From: Allobosea lathyri
GTDB taxonomy: Bacteria; Pseudomonadota; Alphaproteobacteria; Rhizobiales; Beijerinckiaceae
DNA length: 64,000 nucleotides
Direction of reading: 5' to 3'
Assembly: GCF_900108245.1 (NCBI RefSeq)
Contig: NZ_FNUY01000001.1
Location: 124,001-188,000 of the forward strand
The position numbers and the translations under genes were made by a program. Position 1 is the first letter of the stretch. Each line of letters begins with the position of its first letter. Shown piece by piece: positions 41,553-51,115 of the stretch. The notes under the pieces are model-generated. The model was not told where the DNA came from and made no database searches. It saw only the letters and a program-made list of their open reading frames with translations.

Positions 41553-42663
41553 TCAGCCTGCCGTTCCCGGCTTGGCGAGGATGGCGAGGAGATCGGTCTG
41601 GGTGATCATTCCCAGCAGGAGGTCGGTCTCGTCGGTGATGACGACGGCGTGGTTTTGCCCATCGGTGAGCGGCGCGATCAGCTCCAACGCAGCCTGGTCG
41701 GGCCGCGCCATGCAGGCCGCCGACATGATGTCGGCGATGCGGCTGCCCGGCCTTGTCAGTTCGCGCAGCCCGACCGAGCCGAGAACGCGGTTTTCATGAT
41801 CGACGACGGGGAGCGTTCGCACCTCATGTTCGAGAAGCAACGTGCGGGCGCGCCCGGGGGCGGCGTTGCGGTCGATCCGGACGATGTCGCGCGACATGAT
41901 GTCGGCGCAGGACAGCCTGCCATGCGACCGTTCGAGCGCGCGTAATTCGACCCGTCTCAGCAGATGATCGAGATCGGCGCGATCGATGTCGAAGGTCTCG
42001 CCGAGATCATCGAGCGCCTTGTCGATGTCATCGTCGTTGAAGCCCACGCGTTTGCGCGACGGCAGGTCGCTCGTGCCATGGGCATTGCCGGGGAGCGCGG
42101 TGGCGACGTGCGGATAGGCGTGGCGCGTGAGCTTGTGAAAGCCCCAGCCGAGCAGTGTCAGCACGACGGAATTCAGGCCCACCGGCACGAACGCGAAGGC
42201 GTAGCCATAGGCTGCGACGGCAGGACCACCCAATGCGGCGGTGAGGGCGGCTGCGCCGCCAGGCGGGTGCAGGCAGCGCGCCAGCGACATCACGCAGATC
42301 GCGAGCGCCACGGCGAGGCCCGCAGCGAGCGTTGGGTCAGGCACGAACCGCGCGACGGCGAGCCCGACCGTCGCGGACAGGATGTTGCCGCCGATAATCG
42401 GCCAGGGCTGCGCCAGCGGGCTGGCCGGGACGGCAAACAGCAGCAAGGCGGAGGCGCCCATCGGGGCGACAAGCAGGGGCAAATGCGGGTCGTCGCCGGA
42501 GAACCAGGCTGCAGATCAGTCCGGTCGCGCCGACGCCAAGCAGCGCGCCAAGGCAGGCAATCGCGCGATCGCGCAGCGTGGCGCCGGCCAGGATCGGCGC
42601 AAAGAATCTGACATACCGCCTTCTTCCGTGCGGTTGTGGTGGATCGATCGGGGCAGGCGTCAT
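41553..42663 (-). pseudogene. HPP-family membrane protein with C-terminal CBS pair, interrupted by a frameshift
   Basis: The main open frame (41553-42482, 309 residues) begins inside the HPP domain: PMGASALLLFAVPASPLAQP, ARCLHPPGGAAALTAALGG (the HPP motif), four hydrophobic segments, then two CBS domains (about 190-305, with ADIMSRDIVRI and SRIADIMSAACMA). The missing N-terminus is present in another frame from an ATG at 42663 (MTPAPIDPPQPHGRR, then FAPILAGATLRDR and ALLGVGATGLICSLV). The frames join if one base is removed near 42498-42504, giving 369 residues, the usual HPP-CBS length. Either a true recent frameshift or a sequencing error. Intact homologues act in nitrite/anion transport or are uncharacterised. 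Confidence 0.8.
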
Positions 42664-42817
42664 GATGTTCCAGCGCAGGGAGCGAAGCGATGCCGAGGTC
42701 GCGAGCCCGGCATTGCAAAATGGTGGCCGGCTTCTGTCCGAGAGTGGGGAGCGTCGGCTCGGCCGTTCGGCTTCATGGCCGACCCCAGGGTGAATTTTCA
42801 AGGGCCACAGCAAGATC

Positions 42818-44143
42818 TCAGGTGAAGAAGCGGTTCGCGGGGCGCGGCAGGCCCAGATTCTCGCGCAGGGTCTTCCCGGCATAGTCTCTTCGGAACAGGC
42901 CGCGCCGTTGAAGCTCCGGCACCACCTTGTCGACGAAATCATCGAGCCCCTCCGGCAGATAGGGGAACATCACGTTGAAGCCGTCGCTGCCGCGGGCGTC
43001 GAGCCACTCCTCCATCGAATCCGCGATCGTCTTGGGAGTGCCGACAAGGGCGAGCCCGCCATAGCCGCCGAGGCGCTGGGCAAGCTGGCGCACGGTCAGC
43101 TTCTCGCGCCGCGCCAGTTCGATCGTGCGCTCGCGCCCGCTCTTGCTGGCATTGGTCTCCGGGATGTCGGGCAGCGGTCCGTCGGGGTCGAAGCCCGAGG
43201 CGTCGTGGCCGAGCGCGATCGAGAGCGAGGCGATGGCGCTGTCGTAATGCACTAGGCTGTCGAGCAGGGCGCGCTTCTCGCGGGCCTCCTCGACGCTGTC
43301 GCCGACTACGACGAGGACGCCGGGCAGGATCTTGAGGTGGTCGGGGTTGCGGCCGATCTGCTTCATCCGTCCCTTCACATCGGCGTAGAAGGCCTGTCCC
43401 TCCGGCAGGGTACGATGGGCGGCGAAGACGACTTCGGCCGTCTCCGCTGCAAGCCGGCGGCCCGCTTCCGAGGCCCCGGCCTGGACGATCACTGGCCAGC
43501 CCTGTGGTGTCCGGGCAATATTGAGCGGGCCGCGCACCGAGAGGTGCGGCCCCTTGTGATCGAGGACATGCATCTTCGCGGGATCGAAATAGAGCCCGCT
43601 GCCGCGGTCGCGCGTGAAAGCGTCGTCGGCGAAGGAATCCCATAGCCCGGTGACGACATCGTAGAACTCGCGCGCCCGGTCGTAGCGCTCGCCATGTTCG
43701 GCATGTTCATCGAGGCCGAAATTCAGCGCTGCATCCGGGTTGGAGGTGGTGACGATGTTCCAGCCGGCCCGGCCGCCGCTGATATGGTCGAGCGAGGCGA
43801 AGCGCCGGGCAATGTGATAGGGCGCATCGAAGGTCGTCGACGCCGTTGCGACAAGGCCGATATGCTCGGTGACGCTGGCCAGCGCCGAGAGCAGGGTGAA
43901 GGGCTCGAACGAGGTCACGGTGTGGCTGCGCTTCAGGGCCTCGACCGGCATGTTCAGCACGGCGAGATGATCGGCCATGAAGAAGGCGTCGAATTTGCCG
44001 GCCTCGAGCTTCTGCGCGAAGCGCTTCAGATGGCTGAAATTGAAGTTGGCGTCGGGATAGGCGCCTGGATAGCGCCACGCTCCGGTATGGATGCTGACCG
44101 GGCGCATGAAGGCGCCGAGATGAAGCTGGCGTTGGGATGTCAT
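42818..44143 (-). CDS. LLM-class flavin-dependent monooxygenase (NtaA/SnaA/DszA family)
   Basis: About 441 residues from ATG at 44143; the frame is open back to 44260, but the homologous part begins HLGAFMRPVSIHTGAWRYPG, so the shorter form is preferred. Other family blocks: KFDAFFMADHLAVL, FEPFTLLSALASVTEHIGLV, SGGRAGWNIVTTSNPDAALNFG, NIARTPQGWPVIVQAGASEAG. FMNH2-dependent oxygenation of a sulfonated, chelating, nitrogen-heterocycle or similar carbon source is typical; needs a separate flavin reductase not seen here. Divergent from the binding-protein gene at 44726, so may be part of the same catabolic regulon. Confidence 0.9.
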   Translation of the reverse strand: MTSQRQLHLGAFMRPVSIHTGAWRYPGAYPDANFNFSHLKRFAQKLEAGKFDAFFMADHLAVLNMPVEALKRSHTVTSFEPFTLLSALASVTEHIGLVATASTTFDAPYHIARRFASLDHISGGRAGWNIVTTSNPDAALNFGLDEHAEHGERYDRAREFYDVVTGLWDSFADDAFTRDRGSGLYFDPAKMHVLDHKGPHLSVRGPLNIARTPQGWPVIVQAGASEAGRRLAAETAEVVFAAHRTLPEGQAFYADVKGRMKQIGRNPDHLKILPGVLVVVGDSVEEAREKRALLDSLVHYDSAIASLSIALGHDASGFDPDGPLPDIPETNASKSGRERTIELARREKLTVRQLAQRLGGYGGLALVGTPKTIADSMEEWLDARGSDGFNVMFPYLPEGLDDFVDKVVPELQRRGLFRRDYAGKTLRENLGLPRPANRFFT

Positions 44144-44725
44144 TGGCGCAGCCTGTGCTGGGGCTCGAACCCGGACAGTTAAGGTCGGGCAGCTCGGTAT
44201 TTCTACCGGGCGCGGAACAAAGCGATATTCCGTGTGCCGCAGGCCATGCGGCGGGATCACCGTTCTCCTTGCAGGCCGCGTGAGGGAATAATTGCCTCAC
44301 GTCCCGGCATGGGCTCTCTGTGCGCAGATTGCGCAACATGTCTGGAATGATGGAGGGAGGCTGTCTGGCAAGAATCTAGCGCCCTATGCCGCCCTATTTG
44401 TGGTCGATATTATCGTATTGCGATAATAATATTCATATCAGGTTCTGGGTTCGCGTTCTCGCGTCTCTTCTGCCATCGCCGGAAGGAGTGCATATGGAGC
44501 GGTCGCAGCGCTTTAGCTGACGCCCGGCCATGCCGTGACTCGGAAAAGGCGATGTGGGCCGAGCTCGATGCGACTGTGCGCCCACAGCGCTGTTAGTGGC
44601 GTGAAACGCGGGCCTCACTGATCCAGCAATAATTGACAATTATCTCATTAAATGAGAGTAACGATGAAAATCACGCTTGGCCAAGTCGAGCGATAAAAAT
44701 GATCGTGTTCTCAGGGAGGTGCATC
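44144..44725. promoter_or_regulatory. Divergent control region of the catabolic island
   Basis: 582 bases without a gene other than possible upstream extensions of the monooxygenase. Two perfect inverted repeats: TATTATCG-N5-CGATAATA (44408-44428) and TCTCATT-A-AATGAGA (44643-44657). A consensus -35 box TTGACA (44633-44638) lies directly before the second palindrome, which would sit in the promoter spacer, a common repressor position; a -10 box is weak (around 44656-44661). AGGGAGG (44713-44719) is the ribosome binding site of the binding-protein gene. Confidence 0.65.
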
Positions 44726-45937
44726 ATGAATCTCAGACTGGCCGCTCTCGCGTTGGGGTCTCTTGCGCTGTCGGCGCAGGCGTCACAGGCGCAATTCAGC
44801 GATAACGTTCTGCGCATCGGCGTGCTCAACGACCAGGCCGGCATCTATGCGGATATGGCGGGGCCGGGCTCCGTCGTTGCCGCGCAGATCGCGGTTGACG
44901 AATTCGGCGGCAAGATCGGCAATGTGCCGATCGAGATCATTCGCGGCGACCACCAGAACAAGCCCGATATCGGCCTGAACATCGCGCGCAAATGGCTGGA
45001 TGCCGATGGCGTCGACATGATCGCCGACATTCCCAATTCATCGATCTCGCTGGCGATCTCCGCTCTGGTCAAGGACAAGAACAAGGTCGCGGTGATCACG
45101 ACCTCGAACAGCAACCGTCTGACAGCCGATTCCTGTACGCCCAACCATGTCCATTGGACGCTCGACAATTACAGTCTGGCCAGGAGCACCGGCTCGGCCG
45201 TCGTGAAGTCCGGCGGCAAGAACTGGTTCTTCCTCACCGCCGATTATGCCTTCGGGCATGACATGGAACGCGAGGCCGGCGATTTCGTGAAGCAGGCCGG
45301 GGGCTCCGTGGTCGGGGCGGTCAGGCACCCGCTGAGTTCGTCGGACTTCTCGTCCTATCTGCTGCAGGCGCAAAGCTCGAAGGCCAATGTCATCGCACTC
45401 GCCAATTCCGGCAGCGATTTCACCAATTCGATCAAGCAGGCCGCCGAGTTCGGCATCACGCAGAGCGGTCAGAGCCTGGCCGGTCTGGCCGTCTATCTGA
45501 CCGACGTGAAGTCGCTGGGGCTTGAGAGCGGCAAGGGCATTTATCTCAGCGAGCCGTTCTACTGGGACCTCAACGACCAGACCCGCAGCTTCGCCAAGAA
45601 ATTCGGCGAGCGTCATGGCGGGGCCATGCCGACCTCGTTCCAGGCCGGCGTCTATTCGGGCGTACTGCATTACCTGAAGGCGGTCGCTGCCGTTGGCAAC
45701 GATACCGACGGGCGCGCCATCGTCGCCAAGATGAAGGAACTGCCGACCGAGGATCTTGCGTTCGGGAAGGGCTCCGTGCGCATCGACGGCCGCAAGCTGC
45801 ACCCGATGTACCTGTTCCGCGTCAAGTCGCCGGCGCAGTCGAAGGCTCCCTGGGACCTCTACGAGAAGGTCGGCGAAACCGCAGCGGCCGAGGCCTTCAA
45901 GCCGCTCGACAGCGCCTGCAATCTTGTCGGCAAGTAA
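44726..45937 (+). CDS. Branched-chain-type ABC transporter substrate-binding protein (first of two)
   Basis: 403 residues from the ATG at 44726, with AGGGAGG six bases before it. Signal peptide LRLAALALGSLALSAQASQA. Mature part is a LivK-like Peripla_BP_6 protein: LRIGVLNDQAGIYADMAGPG, VIIRGD-like segment with HQNKPDIGL, and WFFLTADYAFGHDMEREAG around residue 180. In this subfamily binding proteins often take aromatic or other non-amino-acid acids. Its partner permease and ATPases are probably the LivHMGF-type genes at 48.5-51.8 kb, although a second binding protein is encoded there. Confidence 0.9.
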   Translation: MNLRLAALALGSLALSAQASQAQFSDNVLRIGVLNDQAGIYADMAGPGSVVAAQIAVDEFGGKIGNVPIEIIRGDHQNKPDIGLNIARKWLDADGVDMIADIPNSSISLAISALVKDKNKVAVITTSNSNRLTADSCTPNHVHWTLDNYSLARSTGSAVVKSGGKNWFFLTADYAFGHDMEREAGDFVKQAGGSVVGAVRHPLSSSDFSSYLLQAQSSKANVIALANSGSDFTNSIKQAAEFGITQSGQSLAGLAVYLTDVKSLGLESGKGIYLSEPFYWDLNDQTRSFAKKFGERHGGAMPTSFQAGVYSGVLHYLKAVAAVGNDTDGRAIVAKMKELPTEDLAFGKGSVRIDGRKLHPMYLFRVKSPAQSKAPWDLYEKVGETAAAEAFKPLDSACNLVGK

Positions 45938-46170
45938 GCCTTAGCGAGCGGATCGCGGCCGCGAAAATGCGGCCGCGCGCCATCTCCGCCCGCGCCATCT
46001 CCGCCAATGAGATGAGACCGAAAATCCTCGCGAAGGCCTCCTGCCCGTGGATGGTCTTCCCGGCCCAGCCGGTCACGACATCACCGTCCAGTCGCTGAGT
46101 ATCTGCGCCGGTGTGCGCTCGCTTGGCCGAGACTTTCCCGTACCGCCTGAACCCATTGAGCGAGAACGTC

Positions 46171-46512
46171 ATGATCGTCGAAGAGCGCATCTACGTGCTG
46201 CACACCGAGGTCAATATCAAAGAATACTTCCGCATCTACGAGAGCGAGGGCTTGCCCGTTCAGCGCGAGATCCTCGGCGGCTTCCTCGGCTATTTCACCA
46301 CCGAGATCGGGACGCAGAACCAGCTCGTCCATCTCTGGGCTTATTCCGACCTGGAAGATCGCCGCAAGCGCCGCGCTTTGCTCGCCGAGCAGCCGGCCTG
46401 GCAGGGGTGCCTCGCCAAGATCCGCCCGATGATCCGGACGATGGAAAACCGCATCCTGCTTCCGACGTCGTTCTCGCCCTTGCCCAGCTCGGTGTTCGGC
46501 GGCGCACGCTGA
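46171..46512 (+). CDS. NIPSNAP family protein
   Basis: 113 residues from the ATG at 46171. Single NIPSNAP-like ferredoxin-fold domain: VEERIYVLHTEVNIKEYF at the start, LGYFTTEIGTQNQLVHLWAY in the middle (the NxxxHLWxY pattern) and a WQGCLAKIRPMI helix. Bacterial NIPSNAP proteins are small, often encoded in catabolic clusters, with unknown exact roles. It is followed after 78 bases by an SDR gene and preceded by the binding-protein gene, in one direction. Confidence 0.85.
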   Translation: MIVEERIYVLHTEVNIKEYFRIYESEGLPVQREILGGFLGYFTTEIGTQNQLVHLWAYSDLEDRRKRRALLAEQPAWQGCLAKIRPMIRTMENRILLPTSFSPLPSSVFGGAR

Positions 46513-46590
46513 GACTGTCGGCGGCGGGCTGCGGGCTCGCCAAACGGGACGATCATGGCCCAACCAGGGCCGACTTGATGGAGAAAAACC

Positions 46591-47346
46591 ATGAGCTCGC
46601 TGAAAGACAAGGTCGCACTGATCACCGGCGCCGGAACCGGAATCGGCGCTGTTGCTGCCGGGTTATTCGCGCGCAAAGGCGCCCGTGTGGTCGTCGCCGA
46701 GATCAACGCGGAGCAGGGCAGGGCGGTCGTCGAGCAGATCAGGGCCGAGGGTTTCGAGGCTGAATTCGTGCAGACCGACGTCACGGACGCAGAAAGCGTC
46801 CAGCGCTGCATCGCGAAGGCAGTGGCGACATTCGGCAAGCTCGACGTCATCTACAACAATGCCGGCGGCTCCAGCATGCGCGACGGCGACGTGACGCGCG
46901 TGGAGGTTGATGAATTCTGGCGGGCGATCAAGCTCGATCTCTTCGGCACCTGGCTCGTCTGCCATTACGGCATTCCCGAGATCATCAAGGCGGGCGGTGG
47001 CGCTGTCGTCAACGCGACGTCGGTGGTCGCATTGATGGGCTGGCCCGGCAAGGACGCCTATACGGCGGCAAAGGGCGCCATTACGGCCCTGACACGCTCG
47101 ATGGCGGTGGAGTTCGCGCCGCATCATGTGCGTGTCAACGCGGTCGCGCCGGGCACGACGCGCACGCCTCGCGTTGTCGCACAGCTTGCTCAGCTGGAGA
47201 CGACGCAGAAGCTGACGGCAGCCCATCTGCTGGGCATGGTCGAGCCGCTCGACGTTGCCAATGCGGCGCTCTTCCTCGCCTCCGACGCCTCGGCCCGGAC
47301 CACGGGCCACATTCTTGCGGTTGATAGCGGGCTTTCGATTTCCTGA
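46591..47346 (+). CDS. SDR family oxidoreductase
   Basis: 251-residue classical SDR with all motifs: ITGAGTGIG, NNAG (YNNAGGSS), the catalytic Ser region NATSVVALMG and YTAAK. Ends with the common TTGHILAVDSG-type tail. GGAG before the ATG. Likely oxidises a hydroxyl group of the imported substrate or an acyl intermediate; it is in line with the NIPSNAP and dehydrogenase genes, presumably one operon. Confidence 0.9.
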   Translation: MSSLKDKVALITGAGTGIGAVAAGLFARKGARVVVAEINAEQGRAVVEQIRAEGFEAEFVQTDVTDAESVQRCIAKAVATFGKLDVIYNNAGGSSMRDGDVTRVEVDEFWRAIKLDLFGTWLVCHYGIPEIIKAGGGAVVNATSVVALMGWPGKDAYTAAKGAITALTRSMAVEFAPHHVRVNAVAPGTTRTPRVVAQLAQLETTQKLTAAHLLGMVEPLDVANAALFLASDASARTTGHILAVDSGLSIS

Positions 47347-47368
47347 GCCGGCCTGCCGAAGGAGCCTG

Positions 47369-48331
47369 ATGATGTATCCCAATGCGAATGCGATCCGCAG
47401 GGTCGCGGTCGTCGGCGCCGGCACGATCGGGGCCAGCTGGGTGACCTATTTCCTTGCCCGGGGGTTGGACGTGGTCGTTGCCGAGCCGATGGCGGAAGCG
47501 CGTGACCGGCTGCGCCCGGCGATCGAGCGAAACTGGATCGCGCTCGGAGCTGCCGGGCTGGTCGATCCCACGGGATCGGCCGAGCGGCTGGTCGTGCTCG
47601 AGGACGTCGCCGCGCTTGCCGGCCTCCGGATCGACTTCGTCCAGGAGAACGCGCGCGAGCAGCTCGATCTGAAGCAGGCGACCCTGCGCTCGCTCGATCA
47701 TGTTCTCGCGCCCGAGGTGATCATTGCGTCCAGCACATCGGGGCTCAAGGCCTCCGATCTGCAGGAGGGCTGCCTCCATCCCGAGCGCATTCTCGTCGGC
47801 CATCCGATGAACCCGCCGCACCTGATCCCGCTCGTCGAGATTGTCGGCGGCCGGCAGACCGCCCCCGAGGCCGTCCAGGCGGCGGTTGCCTTCTATGCCG
47901 CCATCGGCAAGCGGCCCGTTGTCCTGAACAAGGAGGTCATCGGCCATCTGGCGACACGCCTTACCGTGGCGCTCTGGCGCGAGGCGGCGTTTCTCGTCCA
48001 GAATGGCGTGGCCTCGGCCGAGGATGTCGATGCTGCCGTCACGCATGGGCTCGGCCTGCGGCTGGCAGTGGCCGGTCCTCATCTGAGCTATCATATGGGT
48101 GGCGGGGAGGCCGGTCTCGCCGGCTTTTTCGCCTGGGCTCGTGGGCCTCTTGCGGAATGGTGCGCCGATCTCGGCGCCCCCGGGATCACGCCGGAACTCG
48201 AGGCGACCCTGGTCGAGAGTGTGAACGCCGCAACAAGGGGCAGGAGCGTCGCGGAGCTGGCGCTGCGCCGCGACGAGGCGCTCGCGACCGTGCTCAGGCA
48301 CCTCCATGCGCCCACGCCAAAAAGCCCGTAA
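47369..48331 (+). CDS. 3-hydroxyacyl-CoA dehydrogenase-fold protein (L-carnitine/L-gulonate dehydrogenase-like)
   Basis: 320 residues from ATG at 47369 (second ATG directly after). NAD-binding motif VAVVGAGTIGASW; then SSTSGLKASDL and HPMNPPHLIPLVEIVGG, the catalytic His motif in the form common to L-carnitine dehydrogenase and lambda-crystallin/L-gulonate dehydrogenase rather than 3-hydroxybutyryl-CoA dehydrogenase. Later a GHLATRLTVALWREA segment fits the C-terminal helical domain. Predicted to oxidise a 3-hydroxy acid. Substrate remains open; in this operon it may act with the adjacent SDR. Confidence 0.85.
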   Translation: MMYPNANAIRRVAVVGAGTIGASWVTYFLARGLDVVVAEPMAEARDRLRPAIERNWIALGAAGLVDPTGSAERLVVLEDVAALAGLRIDFVQENAREQLDLKQATLRSLDHVLAPEVIIASSTSGLKASDLQEGCLHPERILVGHPMNPPHLIPLVEIVGGRQTAPEAVQAAVAFYAAIGKRPVVLNKEVIGHLATRLTVALWREAAFLVQNGVASAEDVDAAVTHGLGLRLAVAGPHLSYHMGGGEAGLAGFFAWARGPLAEWCADLGAPGITPELEATLVESVNAATRGRSVAELALRRDEALATVLRHLHAPTPKSP

Positions 48332-48356
48332 AGCCGATATCGATAATTGCCAACTA

Positions 48357-48389
48357 TATCGTATTATGCGACAAGTGTCTAAATGAGAG
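48357..48389 (+). promoter_or_regulatory. Promoter words shared with the 44.4-44.7 kb control region
   Basis: In the 209-base gap before the LivH-type gene, TATCGTATT (48357-48365) followed by GCGA, and AAATGAGAG (48381-48389), repeat words found at 44411-44419 and 44650-44658. Probably sites of the same regulator. No clear -35/-10 pair seen. Confidence 0.45.
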
Positions 48390-48540
48390 CGCGCCCTGAC
48401 GCCGCTCCAGCAACGAACGGCAGAGCTTCAGCGGCCGTCAGGAGGATATCGATGGACTTGCGACCAGTTCCTCGCGCTTGTTGCCCGGTTTTTGCCGAGG
48501 GCCGTGCATATCGGTCGGGCGCTGCAGGGCAGGCCGGAGC

Positions 48541-49389
48541 ATGCTGATCCATGTCCTCAACGGGCTCGTCTATGGCGGGCTGCTTTACCTTGTCGCCGTC
48601 GGACTCGTGTTGATCTTCGGGTTGCGGCAGGTGGTGAACTTCGCCCATGGCAGCTTGTTCATGCTCGGCGCCTATGTCGCGTATGCCACGATCGCGATTG
48701 CCGGCTTCTGGATCGGCCTGCTGGCCGCCGCGATCGTGCTCGCCCTGCTCGGCCTGCTGCTCGACCGCACCGTGTTCCGGCAGCTTCAGGATCAGGATCC
48801 GATCGTCACGGTCCTCGTCACCTTCGGCTTGCTCCTCGTGCTGGAGGATTTCGTCCGCACCGTCTGGGGGCGGGATAACCTGACCGTGGCCGTTCCCCAG
48901 CTGTTGCAGGGTACCGTCGATATCGCCGGGGCCAGTTTCCCGATCTACCGGCTCTTCGTCATCGCGGCGGCAGCTGTGATCGGGGCCGGCCTGACGATCT
49001 GGCTGAAGACCAGCCGGGTCGGGCTCTATGTCCGCGCCTTCGCCGCCGACCCTGTCACCACCGGCATGCAGGGCGTCGACACCGAGCGGGTCAGCGCCTC
49101 CGTCGTTGCTGTCGGCGCAGGCCTGGCGGGCCTGTCGGGCGCGATCGCCTCGCCGCTATTGGCCTTGTCGCCCGCGATGGGCGGTTCGATCCTGATCGAG
49201 AGCTTCATCGTGGTGGTGGTGGGCGGCTTCGGCAGCTTTTCGGGCGCCTTCGTCGCGGCGCTGGTGATTGGCCAGCTCCAGAATTTCGGCATCGTCTTCG
49301 TGCCCTCGATCGCCTCCATGGTGCCGTTCCTGCTGATGATGGCCATCCTGATCTACCGGCCGGAAGGCCTTGCGGGGAAGGCATCATGA
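48541..49389 (+). CDS. livH: Branched-chain amino acid-type ABC permease (LivH-like)
   Basis: 282 residues from the ATG at 48541. About eight membrane segments; opens with HVLNGLVYGGLLYLVAVGLVLIFGLRQVVNFAHG, a LivH hallmark (G-L-x-x-V-N-x-A-H-G). The ABC-contact loop is around residues 180-210 (RAFAADPVTTGMQGVD). Overlaps the LivM-type gene by 4 bp. Forms the pore with LivM; ligand is decided by the binding proteins at 44.7 and 51.8 kb. Confidence 0.93.
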   Translation: MLIHVLNGLVYGGLLYLVAVGLVLIFGLRQVVNFAHGSLFMLGAYVAYATIAIAGFWIGLLAAAIVLALLGLLLDRTVFRQLQDQDPIVTVLVTFGLLLVLEDFVRTVWGRDNLTVAVPQLLQGTVDIAGASFPIYRLFVIAAAAVIGAGLTIWLKTSRVGLYVRAFAADPVTTGMQGVDTERVSASVVAVGAGLAGLSGAIASPLLALSPAMGGSILIESFIVVVVGGFGSFSGAFVAALVIGQLQNFGIVFVPSIASMVPFLLMMAILIYRPEGLAGKAS

Positions 49390-50393
49390 CCTCGCTCCCC
49401 GAAAAGCTGATCGGCGCGGCAGCCCCGCGCCCGCTCGACGCGCAGCGCTCGAAGTTGCCCTTGCTGCTGGCGCTGGTCGTTGCTGTCGGCGGATGCGTCT
49501 TCCCCTTCGTCGTGACCTCGACCTTGACCCTGTCGCTGCTGACGCAAGCGCTGATTGGCGCGATGCTGGCCACCGGCGTCGGCTTCCTGGTGCGCCAGAA
49601 CGGCATGGTCAGCTTCGGCCATGCCCTGTTCTACGGGTTGGGCGGCTATATTCTCGGGGTTCTGGTTTCGCGCGGCATCGTTCCGATCGAACTCGCATTG
49701 ATCCTCGCCATCGTTGTGCCGACGGTGCTGGCTTTCGTGCTCGGCCTCGTCATCACGCGTATCCCCGGCGTTGCCTTCGGCATGCTGACGCTCGCCTGCG
49801 CTCAGGCCTTCTATGAACTCGCGCTCAAGGTCCGCGGCCTCGCCAATGGCGATGACGGCCTCGCCGTCACCTTTCCGGCGCGCATCTTCGGCGTCCCGGT
49901 CAGCCTGTTGCAGGACCCGCATTCGATGTTCGTCATCTGCTGGGTCGTGCTGATGATCGCGCTCGGCAGCCTCTGGCTGCTGATGCGCAGCCATTACGGC
50001 CTGCTGACCTTCGCCATCAAGGCAAACGAGGAACGCGCCCGCTTCATCGGCTACGAGACGCTGGTGCCGCGTGCCGCGATCTACGCGATCTCGGCCCTGC
50101 TTGCCGCGACGGCCGGCGTGCTCGCGACCTTCTACAACGCCTTCATCTCGCCCGACATGCTGCACTGGACCCTGTCCGGCTCGGCCCTGATCATGGCGAT
50201 CATCGGCGGCACCAAGGCTGTCTGGGGGCCGGCGCTCGGCGCCGTGGTGTTCTTCTTCATCAAGGAGATCGCCGGCGATGCCACCGAACATTGGCCGGCC
50301 GTCATCGGCGGCATCCTCATCGTCGTCACCGTCTTCGTGCCGATCGGCCTGAGCGGACTGCTGGTGCGCGTGTTCTCCGGGAGGCGCGCATGA
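49386..50393 (+). CDS. livM: Branched-chain amino acid-type ABC permease (LivM-like)
   Basis: 335 residues, about nine hydrophobic segments. Has the LivM-type NGMVSFGHALFYGLGGY motif near residue 72 and the coupling loop IKANEERARFIGYE around 210, with a GSALIMAIIGGTKAVWGPALGAV segment toward the end. Partner of the LivH-like protein; overlaps its neighbours by 4 bp on both sides. Confidence 0.93.
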   Translation: MTSLPEKLIGAAAPRPLDAQRSKLPLLLALVVAVGGCVFPFVVTSTLTLSLLTQALIGAMLATGVGFLVRQNGMVSFGHALFYGLGGYILGVLVSRGIVPIELALILAIVVPTVLAFVLGLVITRIPGVAFGMLTLACAQAFYELALKVRGLANGDDGLAVTFPARIFGVPVSLLQDPHSMFVICWVVLMIALGSLWLLMRSHYGLLTFAIKANEERARFIGYETLVPRAAIYAISALLAATAGVLATFYNAFISPDMLHWTLSGSALIMAIIGGTKAVWGPALGAVVFFFIKEIAGDATEHWPAVIGGILIVVTVFVPIGLSGLLVRVFSGRRA

Positions 50394-51115
50394 ACGCGAC
50401 GTCATCGCAGCCCTTCGCGTTGCAGGGCCTTGATCTCAGCCGGGTCTATGGCGGCTTCCGGGCGCTGGACGGGGTCGCAATCTCCGTTCCCAAGGGCGAG
50501 GTCCGCGGAATCATCGGCCCCAACGGCGCCGGCAAGTCGACCCTGATGGATGTGCTGTCCGGCCGTGCCGCGAGTTGGGGCGGAACCGTGCGCCTCGGCG
50601 GTCGTGATATCGGCGCCCTCTCGCCGCGCGAACGCCGGCAGGCCGGTCTCGCGCGGTCCTTCCAGAAGACCAACGTCTTCGCGGAGCTGACGATCGACGA
50701 GCAGATCCGTCTGGCTGCCCGCAGCGTCGAGATCGACAACAGCGCCGAGGTTCTGGACAAGCTCGAACTGACCGCGCTCCGGAGCCGCCTAGCTGCCGAC
50801 ATCTCCTATGGCGACCGGCGCCGTCTCGATCTGGCGCTTGCGCTTGTCGGGCGACCTCAGGTGCTGCTGCTGGACGAACCCGCAGCCGGTCTGACGGTCG
50901 AGGAATCGCTGGCGATGGCCCGGCTGCTGCGAGACCTTGCGCTCGAGTGGCAAGTGACCGTGCTGCTCGTCGAGCACGACATGGAGGTCGTGTTCGGCAT
51001 CTCGAACAGGATCACGGTGCTTCATCTCGGCAAGGTGCTGGCAGAGGGCACGCCTGACGAAATCCGCAGCAATCCGGTCGTCGTCTCGGCCTATCTGGGG
51101 AGTTCGGTGGAATGA
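50390..51115 (+). CDS. livG: Branched-chain amino acid-type ABC ATPase (LivG-like)
   Basis: 241 residues from ATG at 50390 (ATGA overlap). Walker A GPNGAGKST, LivG-type insertion with GLARSFQKTNVFAELT (Q-loop region), a somewhat changed signature (DISYGDRRRLDLALAL, SYGDR in place of LSGGQ, as is normal in LivG), Walker B LLLDEP and H-loop VEHDMEVV. Cytoplasmic energy unit of the transporter. Confidence 0.94.
   Translation: MNATSSQPFALQGLDLSRVYGGFRALDGVAISVPKGEVRGIIGPNGAGKSTLMDVLSGRAASWGGTVRLGGRDIGALSPRERRQAGLARSFQKTNVFAELTIDEQIRLAARSVEIDNSAEVLDKLELTALRSRLAADISYGDRRRLDLALALVGRPQVLLLDEPAAGLTVEESLAMARLLRDLALEWQVTVLLVEHDMEVVFGISNRITVLHLGKVLAEGTPDEIRSNPVVVSAYLGSSVE

Noticed and set aside
44151..44244. 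tRNA-like sequence on the minus strand (GCCTGCG...CACAGGC ends, GGGTTCGAGCCC arm)
   Set aside because: 94 bases with mismatched acceptor and T stems, no D-arm GG and no 7-base anticodon loop; it directly precedes the monooxygenase start. At most a structured leader; similarity to a T-arm looks accidental.
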